Source of the DNA: Anarhynchus alexandrinus
Lineage: Eukaryota > Chordata > Aves > Charadriiformes > Charadriidae
Reading direction: 5' to 3'
Length of the DNA stretch: 64,000 bases
NCBI GenBank assembly: GCA_008711295.1
Contig: VUYV01000047.1
Span: 530,212-594,211 of the forward strand
Part shown: piece after piece, positions 1 through 13,270 of the stretch
Numbering within the stretch: the first letter of the stretch is position 1
Layout of the letters: every line of letters starts with the position of its first letter
Made by a program: the position numbers and the translations under genes
Notes under the pieces: model-generated
Databases searched by the model: none
Told to the model about the DNA's origin: nothing
What the model saw: the letters and a program-made list of their open reading frames with translations, nothing else

Positions 1-322
1 CCCTAAAGGGGCTCCAGGAGAGCTGGGGAGGGACTCTTGATAGGACGAGGGGGAACGGTTTTAAACTGAAAGAGGGGAGATGAAAGAGAAATTTAATGGA
101 TAATAGGAAGAAATTTTTCACTGTGAGGGTGTTGAGACACTGGCCCAGGTTGCCCAGAGAAGCTGTGGCTGCCCCATCCCTGGAGGTGTTCAAGGCCAGG
201 TTGGATGGGGCCTTGAGTGACCTCATCTAGTGGAAGGTGTCCCTGCCCATGGCAGGGGGGTTGGAACTGGTTGATCTTTAAGGTCCCTTCCAACCCAAAC
301 CATTCTATGATTCTGTGATTTC
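1..322 (+). repeat. CR1 LINE 3' fragment
   Basis: This is the 3' part of a chicken-repeat-1 (CR1) non-LTR retrotransposon in sense orientation. It reads through the usual 3' landmarks (ggttgcccagagaagctgtgg, ccatggcaggggggttggaa) and stops at the octamer-like tail attctatgattctgtgattt near base 320. It continues off the left edge of the window, so its 5' truncation point is not visible. It carries no intact reading frame. Confidence 0.93.
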
Positions 323-3300
323 TTCTGTACCAAGTCCACCTCCAGCAGGATGCTCCCAAGGTGCACCCTCACCTTTCCCCACTCTCCCACCACCCGTACT
401 TCCCACGAGTTTGTATCCCAGAGTAACTCTTTCAAGAGGCTGTAAAAAGCAGTTTTACATTAACTAGTTTAAATAGCTGCCCAGACTCCATCTTCCAGCT
501 AATACGGCATTGTAGGGCTCCCGTTGGAAACATAACAAGTGCTTGTGGGGAAGTTCACGTCTAGGGGAGAAAGGGGCTTTAAAAGAAAGAGAGAAAGAAA
601 GAAAGAAAGAAACTCTCTTTCTGCAGTGGTAGTTGAATTAGACCCCATCAAACACTGGCATCAAAGCATGGAAACCAGCACTGAATAACCACCACAATCA
701 TCCACACCTCTGCTGACCACTAACTTTTAAGAGAGAGCTATTTAAAAGCAAATTGTTGCATATTCCTTCACCGGCAGCAGCTAGCCGGCATTTAGATGAA
801 ATGGCTGCCCTCCAAGAAAACAGCAAAATAATGACAGAAAAGCAGCCGGCTCTAAATACAACAAAGCACAAGTAGACAAAGTAAAGATTAAAACTGCTCT
901 CATGCTGGGGACGCGGGCTGAGTTCATTGAAGTGATGTATTGCTGTTCCCACTCTTGCCCAGAGCAGCTGCTGAAGCTATAACGGGCCATGTACAAATCT
1001 TGCAAGCCATGTCCCAGCAGGACATCCGTAATAACTGGGCTTTTAGATATAGGAGATGCGTGAAACGGAGTGTCCCAGGCTCTGTGGAGAGCAAAGGGCT
1101 CTGTTAATCAACAGCAACGCACAAAACGTGGAGGAGACCCTACCAGGCTGTTTATCCCCAAAAACTCATGAAGGCAAACAACCAGGTTTCCACTAATCCC
1201 TGGGCTGATCCCTGCAGGGATGAGCGTAGGAGACCACCGGGGCCCAGCCAGAGCTGTCCGTCCCCAAAAACCCTTGAGAATGAGCAATTTCCCCATTTGA
1301 CTGCTGCCATTTTTTTTTGTCAGCATTGACTGAGCGCATCCCTTGCATAGCTTTGAGTTGCAAAACATTAAAAAACTAGTATTTTCTCTGCTCGTGGTGG
1401 CCCTTGCTCTTCTGTGCAGTTTCTCTGCTTAATAAGGGCTTTGCATACACTTCATCCTTTACCATGGAGGAGTGTTATTAAAAGGTCTCTCTCCTCTGCT
1501 CAGCCAGGTGTCCTCATAAAATGTGGAAATTTAATACCTCTGATGAGCTCCACGCTTCTGTCAAATAGGTTAGGAATCGGCCAGCAAGTTTGAGAATTAA
1601 GTGAAAACTCAGCAATTGCACTTGTTTCATTTTCTTGGGAATCCAAGCTAGAAAACACGGTCCAACCTACTAAAGAGAGAGTGAATGTCTGTCCTCGCAG
1701 TTGGGTCCTCCTGGGAGGAGAGGGAGACAGCCCGAAGTGCCATCCCATGCCCACACACACTGACCTGCACACACACTTTGTGGGTGATGTCATCAAATGA
1801 GGCTGAAACACCCAAGAGCGTTACGAACCTGTGTGCGTGTGGATGCAATGAGCTCGTGTCTTTGAGGTTACGAATTTTCACGTGAATACTCCTCGGTTTT
1901 GCATGGAAATCGCCGGTCTTGCAGAACCAGCGTAGATCCCACGTGGCTTTAATCCACCGGCCAAAGCTCTGCTTTGACATTCACAGTTTTACACAATTTG
2001 CACTAGAAAATGAAATTATTCCTGTCCCAAATGAGTTGAAAAGAAAGGCATGATCACTGGCAAAGCCCGTCCTGGTCTCTGATGGTCGATAGCACGAGTG
2101 CTAAACCAGCCAAAACATATCTGCATGAAATACATCACCCACTTCCTGATTTTGAGGGCTCATATGCAAAGCCAACCCCAAAACATGGCGAGTTTAATGC
2201 CAGCTCACAGCCACACTTGGAAGCAGCCCCAATACATCAGCTGTGAAGGAAAGGTGTGATTTTCCCTCTGCCAAAGAACTTTGAACAAAAATAGAGGTAA
2301 ACGAGTCCTCGGTGAGCACTGAAAACAGCTTTGGTTCCAGAAGCATCCAGCTCACAGATGGACCACCTTAAAAAAAGAGCATTACCACTGAGGTATAATG
2401 AAAAACGGTACCGTTTTATTTGGTATATCATGAGCCACATCTCCCCGCTGTACCCGCTGTAACTGGAGTGCCGGCTGCAGCAGGTACAGCCGTATCTGTA
2501 AAATCTTCAAACGTTGCCTCCAGGCAAGCAGTTAATCTTCTTTCCCTTTGTTGATAATATTTTTTCTGTAGGTTATATCTGTTAAAACGCAATTTGCACT
2601 CCCCAAATCGGAGGACAGGCTTCGTGACAAGAAGCAGCCTCGCGCCGAGATGCTGATGTGCTTTTTCCGCCTCCCAGCCCAGCGACGGCGGCCGCCGGTA
2701 CCACGTATTACATCTCTAAACGCAATAAAGTTTCATTGTTCATTAGGATGGCTGCAACGAGGCGTTGGCGGAGCAATCAAATAATTGTTTCTAAAAGCAT
2801 AACGCCTTTACGATGCCTTAACGTGATGCTTTAAAGCGTTGTTGGGAAATGAGTCGAGTGCAGGGGGTAGGGGATTTCAGCCTTGTGAACAGCGTTATGC
2901 TATAAATGTTGGAAAAAAACTAGAGAGATCCATAGGGCTGAAGGTGGTCAAGAAGTTACTGAGCTCATCCACTTCCCCGGCCACAATCAGCTTCATCGAG
3001 TCACTCCCACGAGATCCTTGTCTGACCTGTCTTAAAAACCTTCTATGACGAAGAGGTCACAGTCTCCCTGGCCATCTACCCCGGGCGCTTCGTTCTTTCT
3101 CTCTTTCTTTCATGAGTACAAACGCATAAATAAAACCACCACTGCTAAGCAAACTTAAAGACTTAATTCCTTTTTCTACACCCAGTAGAGCATGCAAGTC
3201 TTCCACAGGAGCCTGGCAGAGGTGACCCACACCCGTTATGGGACTCCCCCCCAGCCCTCTTCCCCAGCTCTGATCCCTGGTCCTTCCCCATTTCTGCTGC

Positions 3301-6300
3301 TGATTGCTCCTGCTGGACGGTAAAACCAGGTTCTTCCCTCACTGACAGTCGTTCTGGGTTTCTCCGACCATTTTTTTAGATAGTTTAATTCCACATTAGT
3401 TTTCCAGCCTGGTTTCCCCACACCTCCCAGGCTCATGGCAGCACGGTGGGGCCATCCTCAACCTACGTTGCTTCCAGTGCACCTGGTGACCACTTCCCCT
3501 GGTATCCCCTGGTTTGTGTTTCAGCTTTTCAAATTTTTTCTCCATTTGTTTTCATCATTCTTTTCTGCTGATTTTTAGTAATCAGGCTTATTGTCTACTT
3601 CATATATGCCTCTTTTTTGACTAAGACCAACAAAGATTTCTTGGAGGTGTTGCCCATACTCCTTAGCACCTTCCCCAGAAGGTCCCAACTGCCATTCCTC
3701 ATGGCCACTGTGCTTTGTTTCCTGGAAATACATCATTTTTAGTTTGGGCTCTTCCTTCTTTCATTCCACAGTGACTTTCAGCCAATTGGCTTTTCATCTT
3801 CATTAGGCCAACTCACCCTCCCCTTTCAGCTGGGCCAAGTCTAAAAGTTCCACTTTTCTAATCACTTATTCCACCTTCTATTATACCTATGAAAATAAAA
3901 AAATCCAGCTTCTAATCACTTACAGCTCTTGTATTTCTCAGCTGATATCCTGACAGATGGGTGTTTGCACCCACTGGACATGAGATGCTCTGTTAATTGT
4001 GTTTCCCCAACACACTAAGACAGAGCAACTCCTGAACCAGCACATGTCCACCAGCTATACGGGTTATGCATAACATGGTAAGAAGATAACCGAAGCTACT
4101 GCTTGTTCAGAAAGAAGAAAAAACCTTAATGGCATGTCATTCATCATAGGTGATCAGCAACGCAAGTTCATGGCCACCGCTCCAGCGCAGTGATAGTTAC
4201 CTTGGCCAAGAGATCACAGCACTGAGGCCACCTCGGTTCGGTTTAGGAGGCACCACCATCTGCTCAAGGAGTCTGAGAAGTAAACCCTCTCAGACACAGT
4301 TGTCCTGGGAGCAGCTCAAAGCAGAGGTATGTCAGAGGACAGGTGGATCCCGGAACCTGTCATTCACAACCAAGAACACCTTTATATACCACCTTCATGG
4401 AGGAGCTCAATTTTAAAGCCAACAGCCAGGCTTTAAATCCAAGGCATGTTCTTTTGGATTATTATCAGGCTTCAAATACTGTCATCGAATCTGTGTGTCA
4501 CACACGTACCCAACTTCAACATTTAGTTTGGAAGATGACTTCCGCTCAGCTTGGGTTATGTTGGATGCTGCATTTTGGGCAAAGAGCTATGTTGCCTTCT
4601 CTTTGCTCGCGATGGGGATGAGATAGCCCAACCGTGCAGCCAACACAGCCATACACCAGCATCACACATGAGCAAGCCTTGACACCTCCCTGGAAAGGAC
4701 AGTGCGTCCTATTGACATGAGCACTCGTTTTGGTATTCACAGGAGTCAAGCGCCCATCTCAGGTCTGTGTGTGCTTCTCTCAGCAGGAGATACGGGGACC
4801 TAACATCTTTTCTCCGAGGGTCTGCCAGCTGAGAGCATGGGAAAAGGAAAAAGCAGCCAGCTCAAGGTCCAACAAAATAACCAGCTAGAGAGACAACAAA
4901 GTGGACAACTTTGAGATGTATAAATTAACATCGTTTGCCTCAGTATAGTTAAAAAAAAAAAAATCAATCTTTATAGCTGGAAAATGACAGTAGCTTATTT
5001 AATTTATGACAAAAGCAAAGACAAGAGGAGAACAGCATTGAAGATTACACTTGCCGAGTGCGATGCTCTCCTGTAATGTAATGAAATGAGTTAAGAGCAA
5101 AGTGAATTAGTGCTACAGGCTGACCTCATCCCACTAATCCCGGAGAGCAATAAGAAATGGAAGGTTGCTTTTGCCAGCTTGGTTTTCAAGGTCAGTGAGG
5201 ACCAAAGTGGCCAGTCTCCTCTCCCTGTGATTTTAGCATTAACTGAGCAGCTGGCTGTGATCCTCATAATTTATTCTAACAAGGAGAATTACTCCAGTGC
5301 CTTTGGCAGGTGGGTAACTCCTTTGGGAGCGAGGGTAGCACGAGAATGAGGGGCTGCAGGTATCAAAGCAGCTCCCATGCTCAGGTACCTGGTCTTCTCT
5401 TGGTATTTGGTACTTTGCAGCAAGCAGATTGATAGGACTGCAGCAAGCGGTGGCTCACCCCGCCGCGTCCTGGCTGTGTCGCTCTTGGACTGGCCCTGAG
5501 GTGGTCACCATCCATCCCTCTCTCGGCTCCTAAACTATTCCTATCTCCCTCTTGTGCCTTTGCTCAAAAAGTTATGGATGCTTTAAAATGAGTTTTGTTT
5601 CAAAACTGTATTTCTCATACCCTGACAAGAACTTACCCCGAGCAAACTGCATATAAAATTTTGATGGTGGTTATTAGCCACCTGCTGAGCTGGATGTTTC
5701 TGCAGGTAGGATCGTCTTCCACAGGGAGAGACGGCTCCAGACCCTGGTACGACACACCGGCCGCTGAAGTCTTTTGCAGATTTATATACTCTGGCTGCGG
5801 CTCCAGCTCTGGCTTGGGGCTGAATTTCACGGTGTGCAGATGGCTGCACGCCACCGATCCACCACCCCGCCTGGGGACAAGCAGGCGCTGGTTATACCCG
5901 GAGAGCTGCTCCTCCCACACACGGCACCGTGAGATTGCCCCGTAATCAGGAGCTAAAGGCAGACAGAGGATGGGTGTCTGGCAGGAGGGTGCATTCGGGG
6001 CAGGGTGCTGCTGGACCATACCTGGTCTTCTGCATTATGCAACAGATAGAGAAGAAAGTTGCATGAGGACGGGCGCTGCGGCTCATTTGGGGACCGATAC
6101 ATTTACCAGAGCAGACTGCCATCAGCTTTGATGGAGCCGGTGTCAGAGCAGCTTTCTTGCAGAGGAAGGCTGAAGGACGTGGCATTATCTCTTTGGGAAG
6201 ATGGACACCTGGGCTGGGAGCTGAGCTGCAGGAAATAGAGCAAATGCAGCATTTCTCTCTGTGATGCGCACAGAGGATCCATCCTTCTCTCATTTTCATG

Positions 6301-9300
6301 ACCGTAACTATTGATCTCATTGAGTTATGCCTGAGCTGTGTTTGAAGAGGAAAGGAAAAAGGGGGAGGTAATTTCAAAGTCAGTGGGAGAGTGGGAGTCA
6401 GCAGAGAACACTGCTTTCGAGAGGCAAAATCGCCAAAGCCACCGAACAGACCCTTGTCTCTGTATGCAATAGGATGAGATCCAAAATAGGAAAAGGCAGG
6501 ATAAATCACCAACAGATATCGTCCCATTTACAGCGGGGAGGGATCAGGCACAGATGGCTCTACGCGGTGCTGTATGAGGAATAAAACTATTGCAAACAAC
6601 CAGGGAAGCTGCAAATGTACCTGCAGGAGCTCAGCGCCTGCAAAGCAGCAAGTCTCATCAAGCTGGTGTTTAAGCACCCAGGTTTTCACTTGTACTCATG
6701 GTTCCTTAGCATCCATGTGTAAAAGCAGTGGTGACCTACCTCAAGGGGTACCCATGTCACCTTGCATATGTGACATTGTCAGAAATGGCAGAAAGCAAGC
6801 ATTTCCAGCTGTCCTTCAACCCCTGTTTCTGAGCACTCTCCATTCATCCCATAGATTCAAAGAAACATCCACCATTCAGTTGACATCACTGCAAAAACCC
6901 GATGGGAGCAGAGTCTAGGACAAGTGTCCTTGCAAGACAGAAGCATCTTGCTCTCAGAGCCTGCATCTGAGAGACTTTTACATGGGACACTGGGTCAGAT
7001 TTCGGCAGGAGCTGCCAGCACACCACCCCAAAGAAAGGCCACCAAAGTCCTTGGATCTGGCTGCAGGCACTGGGTTTGGGGGCGCTTGAGGAAGGCCATG
7101 GGTGGCTGACCAAGTTCCCAGTAGGAAAACTGCTTTCAGTGCAGCTAAGATTTAATTTAATTGCAAAACTCATTATGTGCAGGAGCCTAGAGTCTTGGGT
7201 AGCCATCATATTAAATATGAAGTGCAAATAAGTTTTACTACCAGGGGGTTTGCTTGGTTTGGGTGAGCACTCAAGCCTATATACCTTTTGGAAATTTCTT
7301 AAACGCCCGGATCTCCACAGTTAATCCTGTGAGATCACCAACGTACTTTTCCAAGCCTGAGGCAACTGGAACGGTTAATGCCTGAGCATGCCTGGAGAAA
7401 TTTGGAGGCTTCACTGGGAGGCCTCACACGGAGAGCAACTAATCCGTACCCATCTCCCTTCAGTGGGTCCAAAAGACGTGGAGATTTGCAATAAGACCGC
7501 CAGTCATATTTGCACCGTTGCAAGAGTTCAGGCCACGGAAGGGGGTTAATTTGGCATCGCTGCTTTGTGCGTGTGTCTCCCAGATCACAGGGAAATGTCC
7601 AGAGATGCTTTGTGTCACGGAGACCAAGGGCAACGCAATGTCAAACCGCGCTGGGCAAAGCACGGTATGCATCCCGGCCGGAGGCAAGGCAGAGAAGTGC
7701 AGATGCAATTTTCCCCTAAAAGAAAAGGTTTTGAGCCTGGTCTTCACCGTGAAACACAACCACCTTGTGCAGACAAGCAGACAGCGGGGTTTGGAAAAGT
7801 CCTGGGGCAGCATCGTCTGGGTGGGAGGCAGCCCCATCAACATCACCTCACACAGCCGTTTTAAGGCATTTTCCATCAGAATGACAATTAATGCAGGAGT
7901 AAGGTGACGAAGCAGCCTGGTGGGACGGCACAAGTGCCGACACAGCTTTTAACACACTCGGCCCTGGCTGGGCTGGTCCCGGAGGCATACAGGTGGGCTT
8001 TTGCCCCCAAAACACCGCTTTTCTGGTGTCGATGTTCACTACCTGCCCAGGCGGCCCCAACCTTTGGCAGCGTGTGATTTCAGGCTGCAGCTCTAGAAAT
8101 GTCACTGCTGTTTCTCATTTACGTGTCTCTATTAATCATTTTTTCCCTTCACACGCAGCCTAATCAATGGGGACAAGTGCACAGTCCCTCTAACCGATTC
8201 CTATTATTCCTCATTACGCCCTTTGTTCCAACCCTCTGCTTCCCCATCTGGCATTAAACCCTGAGACCCCCCATCCAAGCTGTCCTTTGACTGTCTCTGT
8301 AGGGACAACTATCCTTTAGTTGTGTAATCAATTAGCCGGGAACCAGACCACTGGCTCGGATACCTTCTTAGAGCAGCCTTAATTTTGATTAATATCTCTT
8401 CATGACTTTAAAACCATATAGGCATGATTCCCTACCCAGCCATGCTTGTTAAAATCATAAATCAATCTATTCCATTCCCTCCAGACGCGCCGAGACCTTT
8501 CCAGTTGCAGCCATCCAGCTACCGCCACCGCAGAGCCTTATTTACTGGGTTGGCTTCATCCCTCTGCAGAGAAGAAATCCGCTCACCGAAGCCAAAAAAG
8601 CCAGAAATATGTGTTTATTTTAAAGTAATTAAAAGTTACCTCCTGCAGACAGTACGCTTTTGAACAGCTCTATCCATGCCGAAGAGGCTGGGAGCAACCA
8701 CAAAGCCCCGCTGTGCTTCTCCGCATTGCTGCTCACCCAAAGGGGCACCCCAGCCACTGTCACCTGAAGATTTTGCCCATCATCACGTCCTTAGCACCTG
8801 CCTAGAGGGGAGGTGGGGGAAAAACACACACACGTGCACGTGCTCACATACCTATATATAAAAAAGATGTCTCAGCTTTAGATACCAGCCAGTTTAGGTC
8901 CTCAAAAGCCATGTGTTGCATTTCAAGGTCCCATTTCAGAGCCCCAAACCGGTTCATTTTATGCCTTCTTGATGCTCAAAGCCCTTCCCATCCCAATTAC
9001 AGCCCATCCACGCAGCCCTCTGCGACAAAAACACCAAAGACATAATGTTTCCTTTTACATTTTCTGCCTTTTATTCCCTTTTCTGTCACCCTAGCCCAAG
9101 GCACAGGGTTTGGGATCTGGTCCTCAGAGTGCAACCCAGGGCACTGTCACTGGTAAAGGGGGAAAGCAAATGGGGAACCCCGAGTGCAGCCACGCTACGG
9201 AAGTGTTCTGCAAGGCTTTCGGACCCACAGTCCCCCAGAAAGAGAGGCGACACCCTTTAAGGCAGAAAACTGCAAGCGGGAGAGATACGACATCATTTTG

Positions 9301-12300
9301 ATATATATTTTGAAATACGGCACTGGCAGGGATAAGATAAAGCGGTGCTGCTCTGCAATAAAAGATTCAAAGGTTATTTGTCAGTTCTTCATTCCTTACG
9401 CCAGAAACTGAGGTTTCAGCCAACACTTTGATCAGTTCTCAAGTCTGAAAAGGTAATTTTTTGTGTGTGTGTTGCAGCAGGATGGACATCCACAGCCTGA
9501 GCCAGCCCTCCTGGGAGGGAGGCATTGCTCCATCCCTTTCACCCACCCCCCTGGTACTCTTGGGACAGCCTCTCTGCCAACAGGACTGCTCACTTAAATT
9601 ATCTTTTCCCCTCGGTTGCAAAGATATAACTATCGAAGGTATAAATATCAAATTGCAAAGACACATCGGGGCTGATGTGGACGCAGCAGGGACTGTGGCC
9701 AAGTTCTGGGGCAGGCATGGATGGATGGAAGACCTCAGCTGAAGATTGGGGCTGGCCCCAAAACGTTCCTGGGAGGACCAGGGACAGAGCAAGGTGCTAG
9801 TTTCAGGTTTTAAACCCACATCCATCCGGCAATCTGATTTATAGCCCGGCTGCAGCAGCGGTGCCGGAGGCCAGTGAAATGCAGCGTGCCCCCGAGGGAC
9901 CTGAAGGCAAACTGAGACGGGAGGTTTCCCTGGAGCACCTAGACCACGATGCTGGAGCAGGTGTCTGCGGGTGGAAGAAGACCCAAAGTACCAGCAAAAC
10001 CATTCCAGTTGTCCTCCAGGGAGGAAAAGCCTCTCCAGCACAGGGACGGCAAAAGGCAGAGCCAGAGGGAAAGTCTGCTGCGGCTCCTCCAGAGGGGACG
10101 ACGTCTGGGAAGCTGAAAGGAAAAACATTGCAAACCCACCTGGCTTCGGGGAAATACAAGGGGTTTAACCATCACCTGAGAACAAAGTCTGAGCCTTCCC
10201 ACCGGGGACAAGTGACCCAGCAGAAAGCGCCTTAAGGTTCGTATGAGTAATGCTCCATTTTTGCACCACCACCACCCCCCTCCAGGGATCCCACATCCCA
10301 AACCTGCTTAAAACAAATCCCTGCGCTTTTCGCCACGGCAGAAGGGACACACGGGACCAGCCGCCCAGCAGCGCAGATGGGACTTTGTGAGCCACATAAA
10401 ACCCTGCGCCGATAAGACTCCTCTGCAGTCATTTGTTTTAAATGCCAGAATATGCTTCGGGAGCTCTGACATTTGGGGAATAAAAGCAAGCGGTGACCAA
10501 CCCCCCCCTTCTCTTCAACAGCTCCTGTAATCGGCGTTACGGGCAGAAGGAAGCACAGCCATCGTGCAGGGACCAGACCCTGAAAGTGCTGGGTGAGACG
10601 AGGTCCGTTTGGGATCGGTTCAGCCACCGATGGGTGCAGCACCTCACCCCATTCCCCATCTCCTCCAGCAACAGCAACCCCTCGCTTCTCCCCTGGGAAG
10701 TCCTGCCTGCGGTGAGTTAATGTATATATTGCAAACCTCCCCATTCAGCCCTCGGGTAATAATACATGAATGCGCTTTACTGCGTTCATCGCTGCTTTTG
10801 AGTGCGGCTTTACGGCTGGTAATCAAAGGAGAGGAACCATTTGACATGACCCACACCACTTCAGCTGGTGTCTCAGCAAGCCCCACCTTGCCGCGGAGGG
10901 ATAATTGATCTTCAACCAAATCTTCAACCACGTGTTTGCACTAATTGTCCAAGGTGGGCTTCAGACCTGACCACCAGCTAAAAGGGGTCTGGATGTGGGT
11001 GATTCTGAAATACAATCTCTCTTCCCTCTACTAAATCTGCTCATATCAGAGGAAACATTGATTAGGTGTAACTTCATGGACCACCTCGCACAGGGGGAAT
11101 GTCAGCATCTGCTCGTGATCATTCAAGTCCAACCCAAACACTCCCAAAAAATGTGGAAATGTCCCGTATCCCTACAAAATTCATCATGAGCTCTATGAGT
11201 GATGCCCAGTCAGACCTGAACATTTTTTGCCTGAGAATATCCAGACTTGTGGGACCCACTTTATCCCATAAAGTCTTTAGCAGGGCGAGCCACGGGACCC
11301 CCAAATCCCACGAGCCCAGCACAGCCCCGAGGCGCAGCCTCACCGCGTGCTGGGATGGACACCTGGGGAGAACCGAGCTGGGCATCGATTTTGTGCCACC
11401 AACTGCTGTGACACCTTACATCAAACACTGGGAAAGAGCAGGGGAAACATAACCGAGTTTTACGGCTCGTGTGAGCACATTGGTGTCGCAGACAAGATGC
11501 CATAAACTCAGGGCATAACTCGGGAGGATTTTCTGCTCTCCTAAGCCACAGACCATCTATTTGCCGGGGTTTGTATAGTGCCTGCCCAGGCTATACGCAA
11601 TCAAAGCAGTAATAAACAACGCCTGCACACACACAGACACAAAAAGTATATATCTGTGTGCCTAGATCTTCAAAAAAATCGGCTAAACAAAAAGTGGTCC
11701 TGAGCACGGCTAAGCCCCCAGGCAGGGGCTGGCTGCTGGGTTTCACCGGCTGTTCTGAGCAAAGTAACGTTTTTCCCATCATTGCAGGGGAGTTAACGGA
11801 GGAGCAAAAAAGGAATTAAGCCATCAGAAGGCACCGCAGACACGTTAGGATCCCAGGTGTTTGGTTAGGAGGGGATTTCTACAGCATATGTGAAATCCTA
11901 GTTAAAATTCTCACGGTTTTGTTATGAAATCCCAATTCCGCAGAGTTACTGCAGGCACAGGAGGAGGAGGATGGAGAAGAGCACGGCAAGGAGACCGTGC
12001 TGAATAAGCAAAGCCCCCGCTGCAAAGCGTGAAGCTTTAACCGGAGGCAGGACTTCAGCTACGCCCTTTGTCAGATCTCATCCGAGAAATCCCCGGCTTT
12101 GGCACCGATTTCCCCTCGCAGAGCTCACCCACGAGCCCCTCCTGGCAGAGGGCTTGGGGGAAGCATCACACCAGTGGTTTTGGAGTTGTTTTATTCATCA
12201 ACGCAAGCACGAGCTGTCAGTGCAGCAAAAAAAGGGCCCCTCGCTCCCACATGCCTTTACTCTGATGAAATATTAACTTTAAGCCACCATCACCGCCCGA

Positions 12301-12542
12301 CAAGACTCTTCCGACCCGGCGCCAGAAAAAAATGATAAAAATCTACAGGCTGCGAAGGCAGCGTCTCGGCGGGGCTGCGGGATAAAGCCGGGCAGCCGAA
12401 ACGGCGCACAGGGAGAGGATGGGCAGCTTCAGCCTCTCAAGTGATGCGAGATAAGGAATAACTCATTTTGTATCCTACAAGTAATTAAATCGCTCAGTCC
12501 TGCTCAGCAACGTGGGTATCGGCATTCGGCTTTCAACCCCTC
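323..12542. other. Gene-poor flank, no gene recognised
   Basis: No exon, RNA gene or transposon could be recognised in this 12-kb stretch. Open frames are short, lack family similarity and occur equally on both strands. There is a (GAAA)n-like microsatellite at about 577-612 and a short CA run near 8,822-8,836. Several AT-rich blocks with TAAT and ATTA cores, for example 2,560-2,830, 5,030-5,300 and 8,100-8,460, look like vertebrate conserved non-coding elements, but that needs cross-species alignment. The stretch lies downstream of RPS29. Confidence 0.6.
577..612. repeat. Purine microsatellite (GAAA)n
   Basis: A run of GAAA units interrupted by GAGA. It is followed by a pyrimidine-rich echo (actctctttctgc) that could pair with it as a weak hairpin. 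Confidence 0.8.
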
Positions 12543-13270
12543 TCTGTCCCTCCCCAGCTTTCCTGGAGCCCCTTTAGGAACTGGAAGGGGCTCTAAGGTC
12601 TCCCCGGAGCCTTCTCTTCTCCAGGCTGAACAACCCCAACTCTCTCAGCCTGTCCTCACAGCAGAGGGGCTCCAGCCCTTGGAGCATCTTCGTGGCCTCC
12701 TCTGGACCCGCTCCAACAGGTCCATGTCCTTCTGATGTTGGTGGCCCCAGCACTGGAGGCAGCACTGCAGGGGGGTCTCCCCAGAGCACAGCAGAGGGGC
12801 AGAATCCCCTCCCTCGCCCTGCTGGCCACGCTGCTGGGGATGCAGCCTGGGATGCCGGTGGCTTTGTGGGCTGCCAGCGCACATTACCAGGTCATGTCCA
12901 GCTTTTCACCCACCAGTAACCCCAAGTCCTTCTCGGCAGGGTGCTCTCCATCCCTTCATCCCCCAGCCTGTATTGATGCTGGGGGTTGCCCCAACGCAGG
13001 CGCAGGACCCTGCACTTGGCCTTGTTGAACCTCATGAGATTCACAGGGGCCCACTTCTTGAGCCTGTCCATGTCCCCCTGGAGGACATCCCGTCCCTCAG
13101 GCGTGTCACCGCACCACCCAGCTTGGCATCATCCGCAAACCTGCTGAGGATGCCCTCCATCCCACTGTCCACGACAGTGATGAATATATTGAACAGTACT
13201 GGTCCCAGCACAGACCCCTGAGGGACACCACTTGTCACCAATCTCCGTCTGGACACTTCTATCCCTGCCA
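12543..13270 (-). repeat. CR1 LINE fragment with RT C-terminal region
   Basis: An antisense CR1 copy. Read on the minus strand it encodes a reverse-transcriptase segment around 13,100-13,240 with the family motifs [15 protein letters not shown] and FADDAKLGG, followed by the ORF2 C-terminal region and the start of the 3' UTR. It is truncated at both ends: the last few hundred bases of the CR1 3' UTR and the tail octamers are missing on the left, and the finger and endonuclease parts are missing on the right. Frameshifts break the frame, so it is inactive. Confidence 0.93.

Noticed and set aside
5946..6527. Minus-strand open frame of 193 codons with several cysteines
   Set aside because: No domain or family resemblance, and no regular cysteine spacing of a known fold. 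Considered chance.
9439..10128. Minus-strand open frame of 229 codons
   Set aside because: Overlaps similar-length frames on both strands in GC-rich intergenic DNA. There are no domains and no family similarity.
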